Source of the DNA: CAIWHR01 sp039931775
Lineage (GTDB): Bacteria > Pseudomonadota > Gammaproteobacteria > Burkholderiales > Casimicrobiaceae
Length of the DNA: 34,748 nt
Direction: 5' to 3'
Assembly: GCA_039931775.1 (NCBI GenBank)
Contig: JBDTRG010000095.1
Location: 1-34,748 of the forward strand
A program made the position numbers and the translations under genes. The stretch's first letter is position 1. Every line of letters begins with the position of its first letter. Below are positions 24,411 through 32,254 of the stretch, piece after piece. Under the pieces are notes generated by a model. It was given only the letters and a program-made list of their open reading frames with translations. It made no database searches and was not told the origin of the DNA.

Positions 24411-25337
24411 ATGGCTCGTCGAGTGCATGGTGTCCTGGCGCCGGTCGTCACCCCGTTCAATGCGGATCTGACGCCGGATCCGGACCGCCTCGTTCGGCAT
24501 TGCAAATGGCTCGTCTCGAACGACGTAGGCCTCGCCGTCTTCGGGACGAATTCGGAGGCGAACTCACTGGCCGCCGGCGAGCGAATCGACCTCTTGGACC
24601 GCGTTGTTGCGTCGGGCGTCGATCCCGCGCGGATGATGCCGGGCACCGGCGCCTGCGCGCTGCCCGACTCGGTGCGTCTCACCGCACACGCGGTCAAGCT
24701 CGGCTGCGCCGGTGTCCTGATGTTGCCCCCCTTCTACTACAAGGGCGTATCCGACGAGGGGCTCTTCCGCAATTTCGCCGGGATCATCGAGCGCGTCGGC
24801 GATCCGCGGTTACGCATCTACCTGTATCACATCCCGCCCGTTTCGCAGACGCCGATCAGCCTCGGATTGATCGAGCGATTGCTGTCGGCGTATCCGGGCA
24901 CGATCGCGGGCGTGAAAGATTCCTCGGGTGACTGGAGCAACACGAAGGCAATGCTCGATCGCTTCGCCGCGCGGGATTTCGACGTGTTCGCGGGCAGCGA
25001 ATCGTTTCTGCTCGCCAATCTTCGTAACGGTGGCAAAGGCTGCATCAGCGCGACGGCGAACGTCAATCCGGCGGCGATCCGCGCGCTTTACGCGCACTGG
25101 CAGGACGCCAACGCCGACGCGATGCAAGGCAAGCTCGACACGATCCGTTCGACGTTCCAGAAATATCCGATGATCCCCGCGTTGAAGCACGCGGTCGCCC
25201 ATTGGAGTCGTGATCCCGAATGGAGCCGGGTGCGTCCGCCGCTGGTGGAACTCACGTCCGCCCAGTCGGCTGCGCTGACGGCCGATCTCGAAGCGCAAGG
25301 ATTTTCGATGCCCGGGATCGGCGCGCCCGCCACGTAA
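24411..25337 (+). CDS. dihydrodipicolinate synthase/N-acetylneuraminate lyase (DapA) superfamily protein
   Basis: A 308-residue aldolase/lyase of the DapA superfamily. The GVLAPVVTPFN start, the G45-T-N-S-E block (GTTGE in DapA), Y139 in YLYHIPP and the Schiff-base lysine K169 in GVKDSSGD are all in place, so a class I aldolase mechanism is expected. The GTNSEAN variant and the C-terminus differ from true DapA, so the substrate is more likely a 2-oxo acid such as a sugar acid or hydroxy-oxo acid. An AAGGA 9 bp before the ATG supports the start at 24411. The neighbours do not reveal a pathway. Confidence 0.87.
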   Translation: MARRVHGVLAPVVTPFNADLTPDPDRLVRHCKWLVSNDVGLAVFGTNSEANSLAAGERIDLLDRVVASGVDPARMMPGTGACALPDSVRLTAHAVKLGCAGVLMLPPFYYKGVSDEGLFRNFAGIIERVGDPRLRIYLYHIPPVSQTPISLGLIERLLSAYPGTIAGVKDSSGDWSNTKAMLDRFAARDFDVFAGSESFLLANLRNGGKGCISATANVNPAAIRALYAHWQDANADAMQGKLDTIRSTFQKYPMIPALKHAVAHWSRDPEWSRVRPPLVELTSAQSAALTADLEAQGFSMPGIGAPAT

Positions 25338-25402
25338 TGCCCGTCAATCGTTGGCCCGGTCGTCCGGCGTGCGCGCCCAACCGTGTCGTGCAAGGTTTCG
25401 AA

Positions 25403-25873
25403 ATGTTTCGGATCGTCGTGATGTCGCTCGCCGGGCTGGCCGTCATGTTCGCCGCGAGCGGTCACGCATTCGCGCAAGCGCCGGCGAGTCCGCCAAAGGC
25501 CGCGACTGCCGCTGATGCGCCTGCGGCTGCGCCGAAGGCAGGAACTACGTCCGACGCAGCGCCGAAGTCGGAGTTCGATCTATTGAAGGGCGCGTGGGTT
25601 CGCCCCGACGGCGGCTATACGATCGCCATCGCCAGCGTCGCCGCGAACGGCCAGCTCGATGCGATCTACTACAATCCGGGCAAGCTCCCGTTCGCGAAGG
25701 CGCTGGCGGTGCGCGAAGGAATGACGACGCGCATTTCCCTCGAATTGCGGGCCGGCGGCTACAACGGCTCGACGTACGAACTCGTCTACGACCGGGTGAC
25801 CGACCGGCTCAAGGGAATCTACTATCAGGCGGTAGCGCAGCAAAAGTTCGAGGTCTACTTCGTTCGGAAGTGA
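25403..25873 (+). CDS. small secreted hypothetical protein
   Basis: A 156-residue protein with a signal peptide (about 1-25, IVVMSLAGLAVMFAASGHAFA|QAP), a disordered Ala/Pro-rich linker (26-57) and a compact C-terminal domain of about 95 residues: LKGAWVRPDGGYTIAIASV, DAIYYNPGKLPF, GGYNGSTYELVYD, GIYYQAVAQQKFEVYFVRK. The strand pattern suggests a small beta-barrel or lipocalin-like fold. I have seen the WxRPDGGYxIxI and YFVRK pattern only in unnamed secreted proteins. CAAGG about 7 bp before the ATG sets the start. It is 13 bp upstream of the truncated beta-lactamase gene and may share its transcript. Confidence 0.72.
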   Translation: MFRIVVMSLAGLAVMFAASGHAFAQAPASPPKAATAADAPAAAPKAGTTSDAAPKSEFDLLKGAWVRPDGGYTIAIASVAANGQLDAIYYNPGKLPFAKALAVREGMTTRISLELRAGGYNGSTYELVYDRVTDRLKGIYYQAVAQQKFEVYFVRK

Positions 25874-25886
25874 ACGCCGGAATCGA

Positions 25887-26243
25887 ATGGTCTTGACGCA
25901 CGATAAGCCCTGGTTCGCCCTGCTCGTCGCGGTCGCGCTGCTGTTTCCGGCGCACGTTTCGCTCGCGGCCGACATCCATGCGCTGGACCCGCCTTTTCCG
26001 GCGGCCAAGCGCGCGGCCATCGAGGCGGCGGTCAACAAGTCGTTCGGCGAGGCCAGGGCCCCGGGTGTCGTCGTCGGCATCTGGATCCCGGGGGAGGGCA
26101 GCTACGTCACTGCCAAGGGCTTCGCCGACATCAAGACCAGGCAGCCGATGCGCACCGCCGATCATTTCCGAATCGGCAGCATCACCAAGACGATCTTCAA
26201 GGCGTTGACGGCGGTAGTGACGCCGAACAACGTGCCGCAGTAG
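25887..26243 (+). pseudogene. truncated serine beta-lactamase/penicillin-binding-protein-like gene
   Basis: The 118-residue product has a signal peptide (about 1-28, cut LAA|DIH) and the start of a class C beta-lactamase-type fold: AVNKSFGEARAPGVVVGIWI, then FRIGSITKT with the SxxK motif S98-I-T-K101. Full members run on for 250 or more residues to YxN and HxG motifs. Here the similarity stops at about residue 106 (FKALTAVV) and a TAG follows at 26241-26243, leaving no continuation that I can read in any frame of the next 140 bp. It is therefore probably non-functional. A short secreted peptide role cannot be excluded. Confidence 0.65.
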
Positions 26244-26389
26244 ACTGGACCTCCCGCCGTACCAAGGCTTCCTACGAGCTCGCGAGCTTTACGCCGGGGA
26301 AGCCGTAAGTTCGCCTTGCGCCCGGCGCAGGTGCGTACCCCGTACCCGAAGTCCAGGGCGCGATCTGTCGTGTGTTACGCTTTTGCCCC

Positions 26390-26998
26390 ATGACCAAGCC
26401 CAAGTTGACGTACTTCGATGCTCCCGTGAGTCGCGGCGAAGAGTGCCGTCTCGCCCTGCACCTTGCGGGCATCGACTTCGAAGACGTTCGAATCAACTTC
26501 GATGAATGGGCCGCGATGAAGGGGCAGACGCCCTACGGCGGCCTGCCGGTCCTCGAGCTGCCGGGTCATCCGCCGCTCGCGCACTCCAGCGCCATTCTCG
26601 TGCTGATCGGCCGCCGTCATGGTCTCCATCCCGTCGACGACTTCGAGGCGGCGCGCCACGAAGGAATGATGCAGCATGTCGAGGAACTCCGCGGGGTCGT
26701 CGCGCCCACCATTCGCATGGGAGACGCCGAAAAAAAGACCGCGCGTGAGGCGATCGTGGCGACCTACCTGCCGGCCTGGGCGAGATCAGCCGAAAGAAAC
26801 ATCCCGGGCGGGCCGTTCTTCGGCGGCGCGACGCTCCAAGTCGTGGACCTCAAGCTTCATATGGCGGTGCGCTGGTTCATCGGCGGCAAGGTCGATCACA
26901 TCCCTGCAACGATTTTCGCTGGATACCCGAAGCTCATGGGAGTGCACGACGCCGTACGCGACCATGCCGGCGTGAAGGCCTGGTACGCGAAGGGCTGA
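26390..26998 (+). CDS. glutathione S-transferase family protein (sigma-like)
   Basis: A 202-residue cytosolic GST. The thioredoxin-like N-domain reads KLTYFDAPVSRGEECRLAL, then YGGLPVLELPG with the cis-Pro (P54 region) and HSSAILVLIGRRHGL, the glutathione-binding SS/E region (HSSA replaces the usual QS). The helical C-domain follows with FFGGATLQVVDLKLHMAVRW. Similarity to the GRAExIR form of sigma-class enzymes is clear. I use the ATG at 26390, though no Shine-Dalgarno is obvious. Converges with the next GST over a 60-bp gap containing a GC palindrome. Confidence 0.82.
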   Translation: MTKPKLTYFDAPVSRGEECRLALHLAGIDFEDVRINFDEWAAMKGQTPYGGLPVLELPGHPPLAHSSAILVLIGRRHGLHPVDDFEAARHEGMMQHVEELRGVVAPTIRMGDAEKKTAREAIVATYLPAWARSAERNIPGGPFFGGATLQVVDLKLHMAVRWFIGGKVDHIPATIFAGYPKLMGVHDAVRDHAGVKAWYAKG

Positions 26999-27027
26999 GA
27001 CCCGTTGGCATGGGCTACGCCCGGCCC

Positions 27028-27039
27028 CGGCCCGGGCCG
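27028..27039. terminator. GC palindrome between convergent GST genes
   Basis: CGGCCCGGGCCG is a perfect 12-bp palindrome in the 60 bp between the ends of two convergent genes, the place for a shared terminator. It has no loop and no T-run, so the terminator call is weak. Confidence 0.25.
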
Positions 27040-27058
27040 CGTCGGCGGCCGTTGCGGG

Positions 27059-27688
27059 TCAACTCAGTTTCACCGCGAATCCGCGCTGGGTGGCGGAACG
27101 CGCCATCATCGTTTCGTACCATCGACGCACATTCGGATATTCGGCCAAGTCGACCTTGTGTCGCGGGTGTCGCCATGCCCATCCCAGGATCGCGAAGTCC
27201 GCGATCGACGGCTCGTCGGCGAAGAACTCGTGGGTGGCCAATCTGCCGTTCATTACCGCGTACAGGCGCCGGGTTTCCTTGTCGTAGCGCGCGAGCGCGT
27301 AGCGGCGGTCGTCGTCGTTGTCGACTTGCAGGAAATGGTGGACCTGCCCGGGAATCGGCCCGAACCCTCCCTGCTGGAACATCAGCCACTCCAGAACCGG
27401 AATGCGCGCCTCCAGGTCGCGCGGCCAGAACTGGCCCGTCTTCTCGCCCAGATAGATGAGGATCGCACCGGACTCGAAGACGCTGACGGGCCTTCCGTTC
27501 GGTCCGTCCGGGTCGACGATCGCCGGAATCTTGCCGTTCGGGCTGATCTTCAGGAATTCGGGGTCGAACTGCTGGCCCTTGGAAATATTGACGATCCTGA
27601 CCTCGTACGGGAGCCCCATTTCCTCGAGGGCGACGCTGATCTTGCGCCCGTTCGGCGTGTCAAAGGCATGCAGTTCAATCGGCATCAT
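27059..27688 (-). CDS. glutathione S-transferase, YfcG/Ure2p-like
   Basis: A 209-residue GST whose N-terminus (IELHAFDTPNGRKISVALEE) carries the TPNGxK motif of the YfcG/YghU disulfide-oxidoreductase group. NGKIPAIVDPDG gives the cis-Pro loop and VFESGAILIYLGEKTGQF the glutathione-binding region. The C-domain holds SIADFAILGWAWRH. These enzymes use glutathione without the usual Tyr/Ser/Cys and act as thiol-disulfide reductases. Two adjacent ATGs (27688, 27685) follow AAGGA; I chose the first. Divergent from the SDR gene. Confidence 0.87.
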   Translation of the reverse strand: MMPIELHAFDTPNGRKISVALEEMGLPYEVRIVNISKGQQFDPEFLKISPNGKIPAIVDPDGPNGRPVSVFESGAILIYLGEKTGQFWPRDLEARIPVLEWLMFQQGGFGPIPGQVHHFLQVDNDDDRRYALARYDKETRRLYAVMNGRLATHEFFADEPSIADFAILGWAWRHPRHKVDLAEYPNVRRWYETMMARSATQRGFAVKLS

Positions 27689-27822
27689 GGGTCCTTCGGT
27701 GTTATCCATCCTGTACAGCGGCAAACGCCAAGCGACGATGGTGCCGGGACGCCTGGCCCTGTAGCATCGCGTACGGGGTGCCGGCGCTGAATCGCACGTC
27801 CGGCACGACGGAGGAGACCATT

Positions 27823-28524
27823 ATGGCATCGCCGAACTACACGTCCGCGCTGATCGTCGGCGCGGGGCACGGACTGAGCGCTTCGCTCACGCGACGGCTG
27901 AGGAAAGTGGGCCTTGCCGTTGCCGTCGCCGCGAGGGATCCGACGAAGCTCGCTTCGTTGTGCAGCGAAACAGGTGCGCGCGCCTTCGCCTGCGATGCCC
28001 AGGACGAGGCGCAGGTCAAGCAGCTGTTCAGCGGCGTCGAACGCGACCAGGGGGCGCCGGACGTGGTCGTCTACAACGCCAGCGCGCGCACGCGCGGACC
28101 CCTCGTCGAGCTCGTTCCCGCCGAGGTCCAGCGTGCGATTCAGGTCAGCGCCTTCGGGGCCTTTCTTGTCGCGCAGCAGGCCGCGGCCCGGATGCTGCGC
28201 AACGGCCATGGCGCGATCCTGTTTACCGGTGCTTCGGCCAGCGTAAAGGGCTACGCCGAATCCGCGCCGTTTGCGATGGGGAAGTTTGCGTTGCGCGGCC
28301 TTGCGCAAAGCATGGCACGCGAGTTCGCGCCGAAGGGTATCCACGTCGCGCACTTCGTCATCGACGGCGCGATACGCGGGCCGGGGAAGGCCGACTCCAT
28401 TGAACGGCCGGACTCCACCCTCGACCCGGATGCCATTGCTGAAAGCTATCTGCACGTCCTCATGCAGCCGCGCAGCGCCTGGACCTGGGAGATCGAGTTG
28501 CGACCCTGGGTCGAGCGTTTCTGA
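27823..28524 (+). CDS. SDR-family protein with catalytic Tyr replaced by Phe
   Basis: A 233-residue short-chain dehydrogenase/reductase fold. The nucleotide loop is GAGHGLS (13-19), a variant of TGxxxGIG. NASA (85-88) replaces NNAG, and the Ser position is kept in LFTGASAS (S138). At the YxxxK site the sequence is F150-A-M-G-K154, so the catalytic Tyr is missing; Lys remains. The following FALRGLAQSMAREF and GIHVAHFVIDGAI are conserved in a subgroup I recall from proteobacteria. It may bind NAD(P) without reducing carbonyls, or use another residue (Y144 is near). GGAGG sits before the ATG. The HAD gene follows after 11 bp, likely one operon. Confidence 0.87.
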   Translation: MASPNYTSALIVGAGHGLSASLTRRLRKVGLAVAVAARDPTKLASLCSETGARAFACDAQDEAQVKQLFSGVERDQGAPDVVVYNASARTRGPLVELVPAEVQRAIQVSAFGAFLVAQQAAARMLRNGHGAILFTGASASVKGYAESAPFAMGKFALRGLAQSMAREFAPKGIHVAHFVIDGAIRGPGKADSIERPDSTLDPDAIAESYLHVLMQPRSAWTWEIELRPWVERF

Positions 28525-28535
28525 CGGAGGGCTCG

Positions 28536-29222
28536 ATGTCGCCGAAATTCGAGGGGGTGCGCGCGTGTGTTTTCGATGCCTACGGTACGCTGTTCGACTT
28601 TGCGTCGGCGGCGGCACGATCCAAGGACGTGTTGGGCGAGCGGGCACAGGCGTTGACCGGGCTCTGGCGTGACAAGCAACTGCAGTACACGTGGCTGCGC
28701 GGTTTGCAGGGAAAACACGCCGACTTCTGGCAGGTCACCGGGGATGCGCTGGACTACGCGATGGAAACCTTGCGTATCGATGACGCCGGGCTTCGGCAGC
28801 AACTAATGGAACTCTACCTGACGCTCGATCCGTTCCCGGAGGTTGCCGAAACCCTTCGCGCGCTGAAGCAGGCTGGCATGACGACGGCGATACTGTCGAA
28901 TGGCACGCCGAAGATGCTCGATGCCGCGGTCAGGAACGCGGGCATCGCCTCCCTTCTGGACGCGATCATTTCGGTTGAGGAGGTCGGGGTCTACAAGCCG
29001 CATCGCAACGTATATCAGCGGGCCGTCGATCGCCTGGGATTGCCCGCCGCAAGCATCTCGTTCCAATCCTCGAACGCGTGGGACGCCTACGCGGCCTCGG
29101 CGTTCGGGATGCGTGTCGTCTGGTGCAATCGGTATGGCCAGCGCCCGGAGCGATTGCCGGGCAGCCCGGACGCGGTAATTGGTTCGCTCTCGGAGCTTCC
29201 GGCGCTGGTGGTGCAGGGCTGA
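28536..29222 (+). CDS. haloacid dehalogenase type II, (S)-2-haloacid dehalogenase
   Basis: A 228-residue HAD enzyme expected to hydrolyse the C-halogen bond of (S)-2-haloalkanoic acids to (R)-2-hydroxy acids. The full active-site set of Pseudomonas L-DEX aligns by position: nucleophile D14 (FDAYGTLFD), T18, R45 (LWRDKQLQYTW), S121-N122 (LSNGTP), K154 (YKPHRNVY), Y160, S178, N180 and D183 (QSSNAWDAYAA). The cap domain begins after residue 20. This completeness favours real dehalogenase activity over a phosphatase. GGAGGG lies before the ATG. It shares a short operon with the SDR gene. Confidence 0.88.
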   Translation: MSPKFEGVRACVFDAYGTLFDFASAAARSKDVLGERAQALTGLWRDKQLQYTWLRGLQGKHADFWQVTGDALDYAMETLRIDDAGLRQQLMELYLTLDPFPEVAETLRALKQAGMTTAILSNGTPKMLDAAVRNAGIASLLDAIISVEEVGVYKPHRNVYQRAVDRLGLPAASISFQSSNAWDAYAASAFGMRVVWCNRYGQRPERLPGSPDAVIGSLSELPALVVQG

Positions 29223-29279
29223 TTCGATCCCGTCGTCGTCTATCGCTCGTCGCTGCCCGACCGGCGCTTCATGCTGCCT

Positions 29280-29948
29280 TCAATGTTCCGCAGCCCCTGC
29301 GCGGAGGCGAGAACGACGTGCCTTGAAATGACGCCAGGCACTTCCGACGACCAGCGACCCGACGCCGAGGGCCATGCCGAAAAGCACGATCGCGGACATG
29401 TGGTCGTGGATCACCGGAACGTTGCCGAAGTAGTAGCCGCCACCCACCAGCGTCGCGACCCAGATCGCGGCGCCGGCCATCGCCGCCGACACGAAACGCG
29501 CAAAGGTCATCCTCGCTACGCCGGCGACGAACGGCGCAAACGTGCGCACCACCGCGATGAACGGCGACAACAGGAACGTAAGGCGGCCGTGGTTTTCGTA
29601 GAACGCGTGTGTCCTGGCCAGCGCCGCCTTGTCCAGCCAGCGGTAGTCGTGCGAATAGACGCGGGTACCAACGGCAATCCCGCTTCCATAGCTCAACAAA
29701 CTGCCAACGACCGTAGCCGCGAAGAGAACCGGAACCACGATCACTACGCTGATCGCTCCGGTCGCGCAGTACGCGCCGCAGAGGAACAGCAACGGATCCC
29801 CGGGCAGGAAGAACATCGGAACAACACCGATCTCGATGCAGATGATCGCAAACAGGATCACGTAAATCGCTGTGCCATGCTGCGCAATCGCATTGCCAAG
29901 GTGTTGGTCGAAATGCAGCGAGAATTGCAAAAGGGCCATCGCGTCCAT
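29280..29948 (-). CDS. DedA-family integral membrane protein
   Basis: A 222-residue inner-membrane protein of the DedA/VTT family, which acts in phospholipid flipping and envelope homeostasis. The family pattern is present: re-entrant motif FFLPGDPLLFLCGAY near residue 45, GSLLSYGSGIAVGTR, and FIAVVRTFAPFVAG (the F/R-x3-R-x3-P-x2-AG motif), with a final helix near residue 185. The usual acidic residue of the first motif (PGE) is Asp here (PGD). GGGA about 6 bp before the ATG supports the start. Divergent from the glycosyltransferase gene. Confidence 0.87.
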   Translation of the reverse strand: MDAMALLQFSLHFDQHLGNAIAQHGTAIYVILFAIICIEIGVVPMFFLPGDPLLFLCGAYCATGAISVVIVVPVLFAATVVGSLLSYGSGIAVGTRVYSHDYRWLDKAALARTHAFYENHGRLTFLLSPFIAVVRTFAPFVAGVARMTFARFVSAAMAGAAIWVATLVGGGYYFGNVPVIHDHMSAIVLFGMALGVGSLVVGSAWRHFKARRSRLRAGAAEH

Positions 29949-29965
29949 CGCGTTCCCGGCGTGTT

Positions 29966-29977
29966 ATCGATATCGAT
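29966..29977. repeat. ATCGATATCGAT palindrome in a divergent promoter region
   Basis: A perfect 12-bp AT-rich palindrome 18 bp upstream of the DedA start and about 60 bp upstream of the glycosyltransferase start, in an 87-bp divergent gap. It could be an operator or part of the DedA promoter. No regulator gene is near. Confidence 0.3.
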
Positions 29978-30035
29978 TGTAAAGTCACGTCGCGCCATCG
30001 AGCAGCAATTCGATCAACGGTAGAACGCTCTGCTC

Positions 30036-31469
30036 GTGAACATACTGCATTCAACACACAGCGGGCCGGGCTACATAGCGCCCCCACGTCTCGCGCCCGA
30101 CCAGGTCATCTTGAGCCCGGCGTATCCCGATCAGCTTGACGGCTCGCAGGTGCTCTCGCTGCGCACATCCTTGGGCGCGTACGATATCGCGCCTCTGTTG
30201 GCCAAGTTGCCGGCAAGCCAGCGGCCCGACCTCGTCGTCGTTCGCGCTGACGCTTCGGGGCGGAACCGGCCGAGGAATCTTGGCACATTGCGCTGCCCGG
30301 CGGTCCTCGTCGTCGGCGACACGCACCATGACAAGGCACCCATCGGCCGTCTGATCGAGTATGCGCTAAGCGAGCCGTTTTCGGCGGTCATGCTCGATTA
30401 CACGCGACAGCACGCTCACTTTTTCATCGAGGCAGGGTTGCCGTTCGTCTACTGGCTTCCCGGGCTCAACGTGCATCGTATCCCTGTGCCCTCGGCCATC
30501 GAGCCCGAGGTGGCCCTGTCTTTCGTCGGGCATGTCGGGCGATACCATCCACGCCGTCTCGCGCTGTGCCGGGCGCTGTCGAATGCCGGGTTGCCGCTGC
30601 AGGTGTCGGGGGAAACCAATCAGCAGGCGCGCCTCATTCACGCCCGCGCACGGGTCAATCTCAACTGCAGTCTGAACGGCGATCTCAATCTTCGCATCTT
30701 CGAGATTCTGCAAAGCGGCGGCTGCCTGCTCACCGATCGATTGACACCGGAAGCCGGCCTCGATTTGCTTCTCAAGGATGGCGAGCACTTCGCCGGATAC
30801 AGTTCCTTCGACGAGTGCATTTCTTCCGCGCGTGCCTTGCTCGCCGATCCGGCCCGCGCCCGTCGCCTTGCCGTCGAGGGCAAAGCTGCCTATGAGGCGC
30901 GGCTTTCCCCGGAGCGGATCGCGCGCGATTTCTTCGCGTTGGTCGAGCGTGGCACCATTCGGCCCGAGTTCGATGTTCGGCGGGACTCGCGCCTGGCGCT
31001 GGTCCACGGCGCACTGGGCCTCGCTCTGCTGCGGGAACGCATTCAGCTGTACGAATTCCTCCAGCAGATCCATAAAGGGCGGGAATCGACACGCGTGCTG
31101 ATTGCACCCAATGTCGATCCGCGTGCGATCACGGATATCGCCGATCTGGCGCGCCTGCATTGCGTCGTCGACATGACGAGCGACAAGGTACGCGCGCCTC
31201 AGCTGGCGGATCTCCTGGCCAAGGCAGGCGTGGCGGCGCGCATACGTATCGGCACGCAAGAAGGAGACCCTGACGTCCCCTTACCCGATGTACTCCTCGG
31301 CTCTGCCGCAGACTGGCGATCCGGCGCGCTGCGCACGGCGATGTCCCGCCATGCCAGGGCCACCGTTCTCCTCATGTCGGCGACGGACGATATCGCAGCC
31401 GAGCTGGCCGCAGCCGGAATTCACCGCCTTGCGAAGGGCGCGCCGCTGTACGCACGCGTTTCGCGTTGA
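30036..31469 (+). CDS. CgeB-like glycosyltransferase family protein
   Basis: A 477-residue cytosolic protein. The middle (about 140-310) is a GT-B-type C-domain: VALSFVGHVGRYHPRR, VNLNCSLNGDLNLRIFEILQ and the SGGCLLTDRL nucleotide-sugar loop, ending GKAAYEARLSPERIARDFF. This matches the CgeB/Glyco_trans_1_2 group. The N-terminal domain is weakly similar (VVVRADASGRNRPRN). The C-terminal 155 residues (about 320-477) are not recognised; they look like a Rossmann-type module. The GTG start at 30036 is the only one that gives the whole domain; its ribosome site is weak. No other sugar-polymer genes surround it, so the acceptor is unknown. Confidence 0.72.
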   Translation: MNILHSTHSGPGYIAPPRLAPDQVILSPAYPDQLDGSQVLSLRTSLGAYDIAPLLAKLPASQRPDLVVVRADASGRNRPRNLGTLRCPAVLVVGDTHHDKAPIGRLIEYALSEPFSAVMLDYTRQHAHFFIEAGLPFVYWLPGLNVHRIPVPSAIEPEVALSFVGHVGRYHPRRLALCRALSNAGLPLQVSGETNQQARLIHARARVNLNCSLNGDLNLRIFEILQSGGCLLTDRLTPEAGLDLLLKDGEHFAGYSSFDECISSARALLADPARARRLAVEGKAAYEARLSPERIARDFFALVERGTIRPEFDVRRDSRLALVHGALGLALLRERIQLYEFLQQIHKGRESTRVLIAPNVDPRAITDIADLARLHCVVDMTSDKVRAPQLADLLAKAGVAARIRIGTQEGDPDVPLPDVLLGSAADWRSGALRTAMSRHARATVLLMSATDDIAAELAAAGIHRLAKGAPLYARVSR

Positions 31470-31514
31470 AACTCATTCCCTTGAAATCGTGCCACAGGCA
31501 GCGTTAGTTGCCGG

Positions 31515-32180
31515 CTACCCGTCATAGCTCACGTCGAGTTCACGGAATGCCGCCAAGGCAGTTTCCCGCTCCGCCAACACCTTTTTCAGGTGCGGGCGAG
31601 ACTCCATCAGTTGGATATATGCGGCCAAGGCCGGGAAGAATCGGTCGAGAATGTTTTCCCCGTAAATATTCTGTGTCGTAATCCTGATGCTGAGGAAATG
31701 CATGTAGGCAGCACAGTCTGCAGCAGACAAAGACGAGCCGAAAATGTACGGCGAGAAGTGCGAGAGTTGTGCCACGGCCGCCAAGCCTTTGGGCAGTCTT
31801 TCCCTCGCTTCGCGTTTGTCTTCGTCCGAGACGCTGCCACCAAAGAACGCCTCTTTGTACAAGCGGCGGGAAACCCACTCCGCGTTGAGTTCGAGGTGTT
31901 GAATCAGCTCGCGGCACTTTGCTCGTGCAAACCGGTCGGACGGGTACATTGGCCTTTCCGGATAGCGCTCCTCGAGATAGTCCAGGATCACCTGAGATTC
32001 GGACAATGCACCGTATTCAGTCTCGACAAATGGGATCTTGCCAATCGGCGAGGACCTCTGAAAGGAGTCCCGCTCCCACGGATAAACCAGCTTCTCGCGG
32101 AACGGAATGTCCTTCTCGAGGAGAATCAGCTTGAGCTTGTTGTAGTAGCCGCTCACGGCAAAACCGCACAAGGTGATCAC
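31515..32180 (-). CDS. glutathione S-transferase family protein
   Basis: A 221-residue GST. N-domain: ITLCGFAVSGYYNKLKLILL, then SSPIGKIPFVETEYG (cis-Pro loop) and LSESQVILDYLEERYPERP (glutathione gamma-glutamyl site S-E-S). The C-domain is helical with SLSAADCAAYMHFLSIR. Start GTG at 32180, set by AAGGA 7 bp upstream (32188-32192); longer upstream frame lacks coding character. It lies 74 bp after the thiolase stop on the same strand, possibly one transcript. Base use is a little less GC-rich than the neighbours. Substrate not predictable. Confidence 0.82.
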   Translation of the reverse strand: MITLCGFAVSGYYNKLKLILLEKDIPFREKLVYPWERDSFQRSSPIGKIPFVETEYGALSESQVILDYLEERYPERPMYPSDRFARAKCRELIQHLELNAEWVSRRLYKEAFFGGSVSDEDKREARERLPKGLAAVAQLSHFSPYIFGSSLSAADCAAYMHFLSIRITTQNIYGENILDRFFPALAAYIQLMESRPHLKKVLAERETALAAFRELDVSYDG

Positions 32181-32254
32181 GGCATTGTCCTTCCCGTCAT
32201 TGGAGGGCAAACTGAGTCTTATACACAGGTTTTGGGTGTTGGATTCGCGAAGAC

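Noticed and set aside
22247..24697. A possible 816-residue fusion including the lyase
   Set aside because: The first 500 residues are antisense to the GDSL gene; the lyase begins at 23191.
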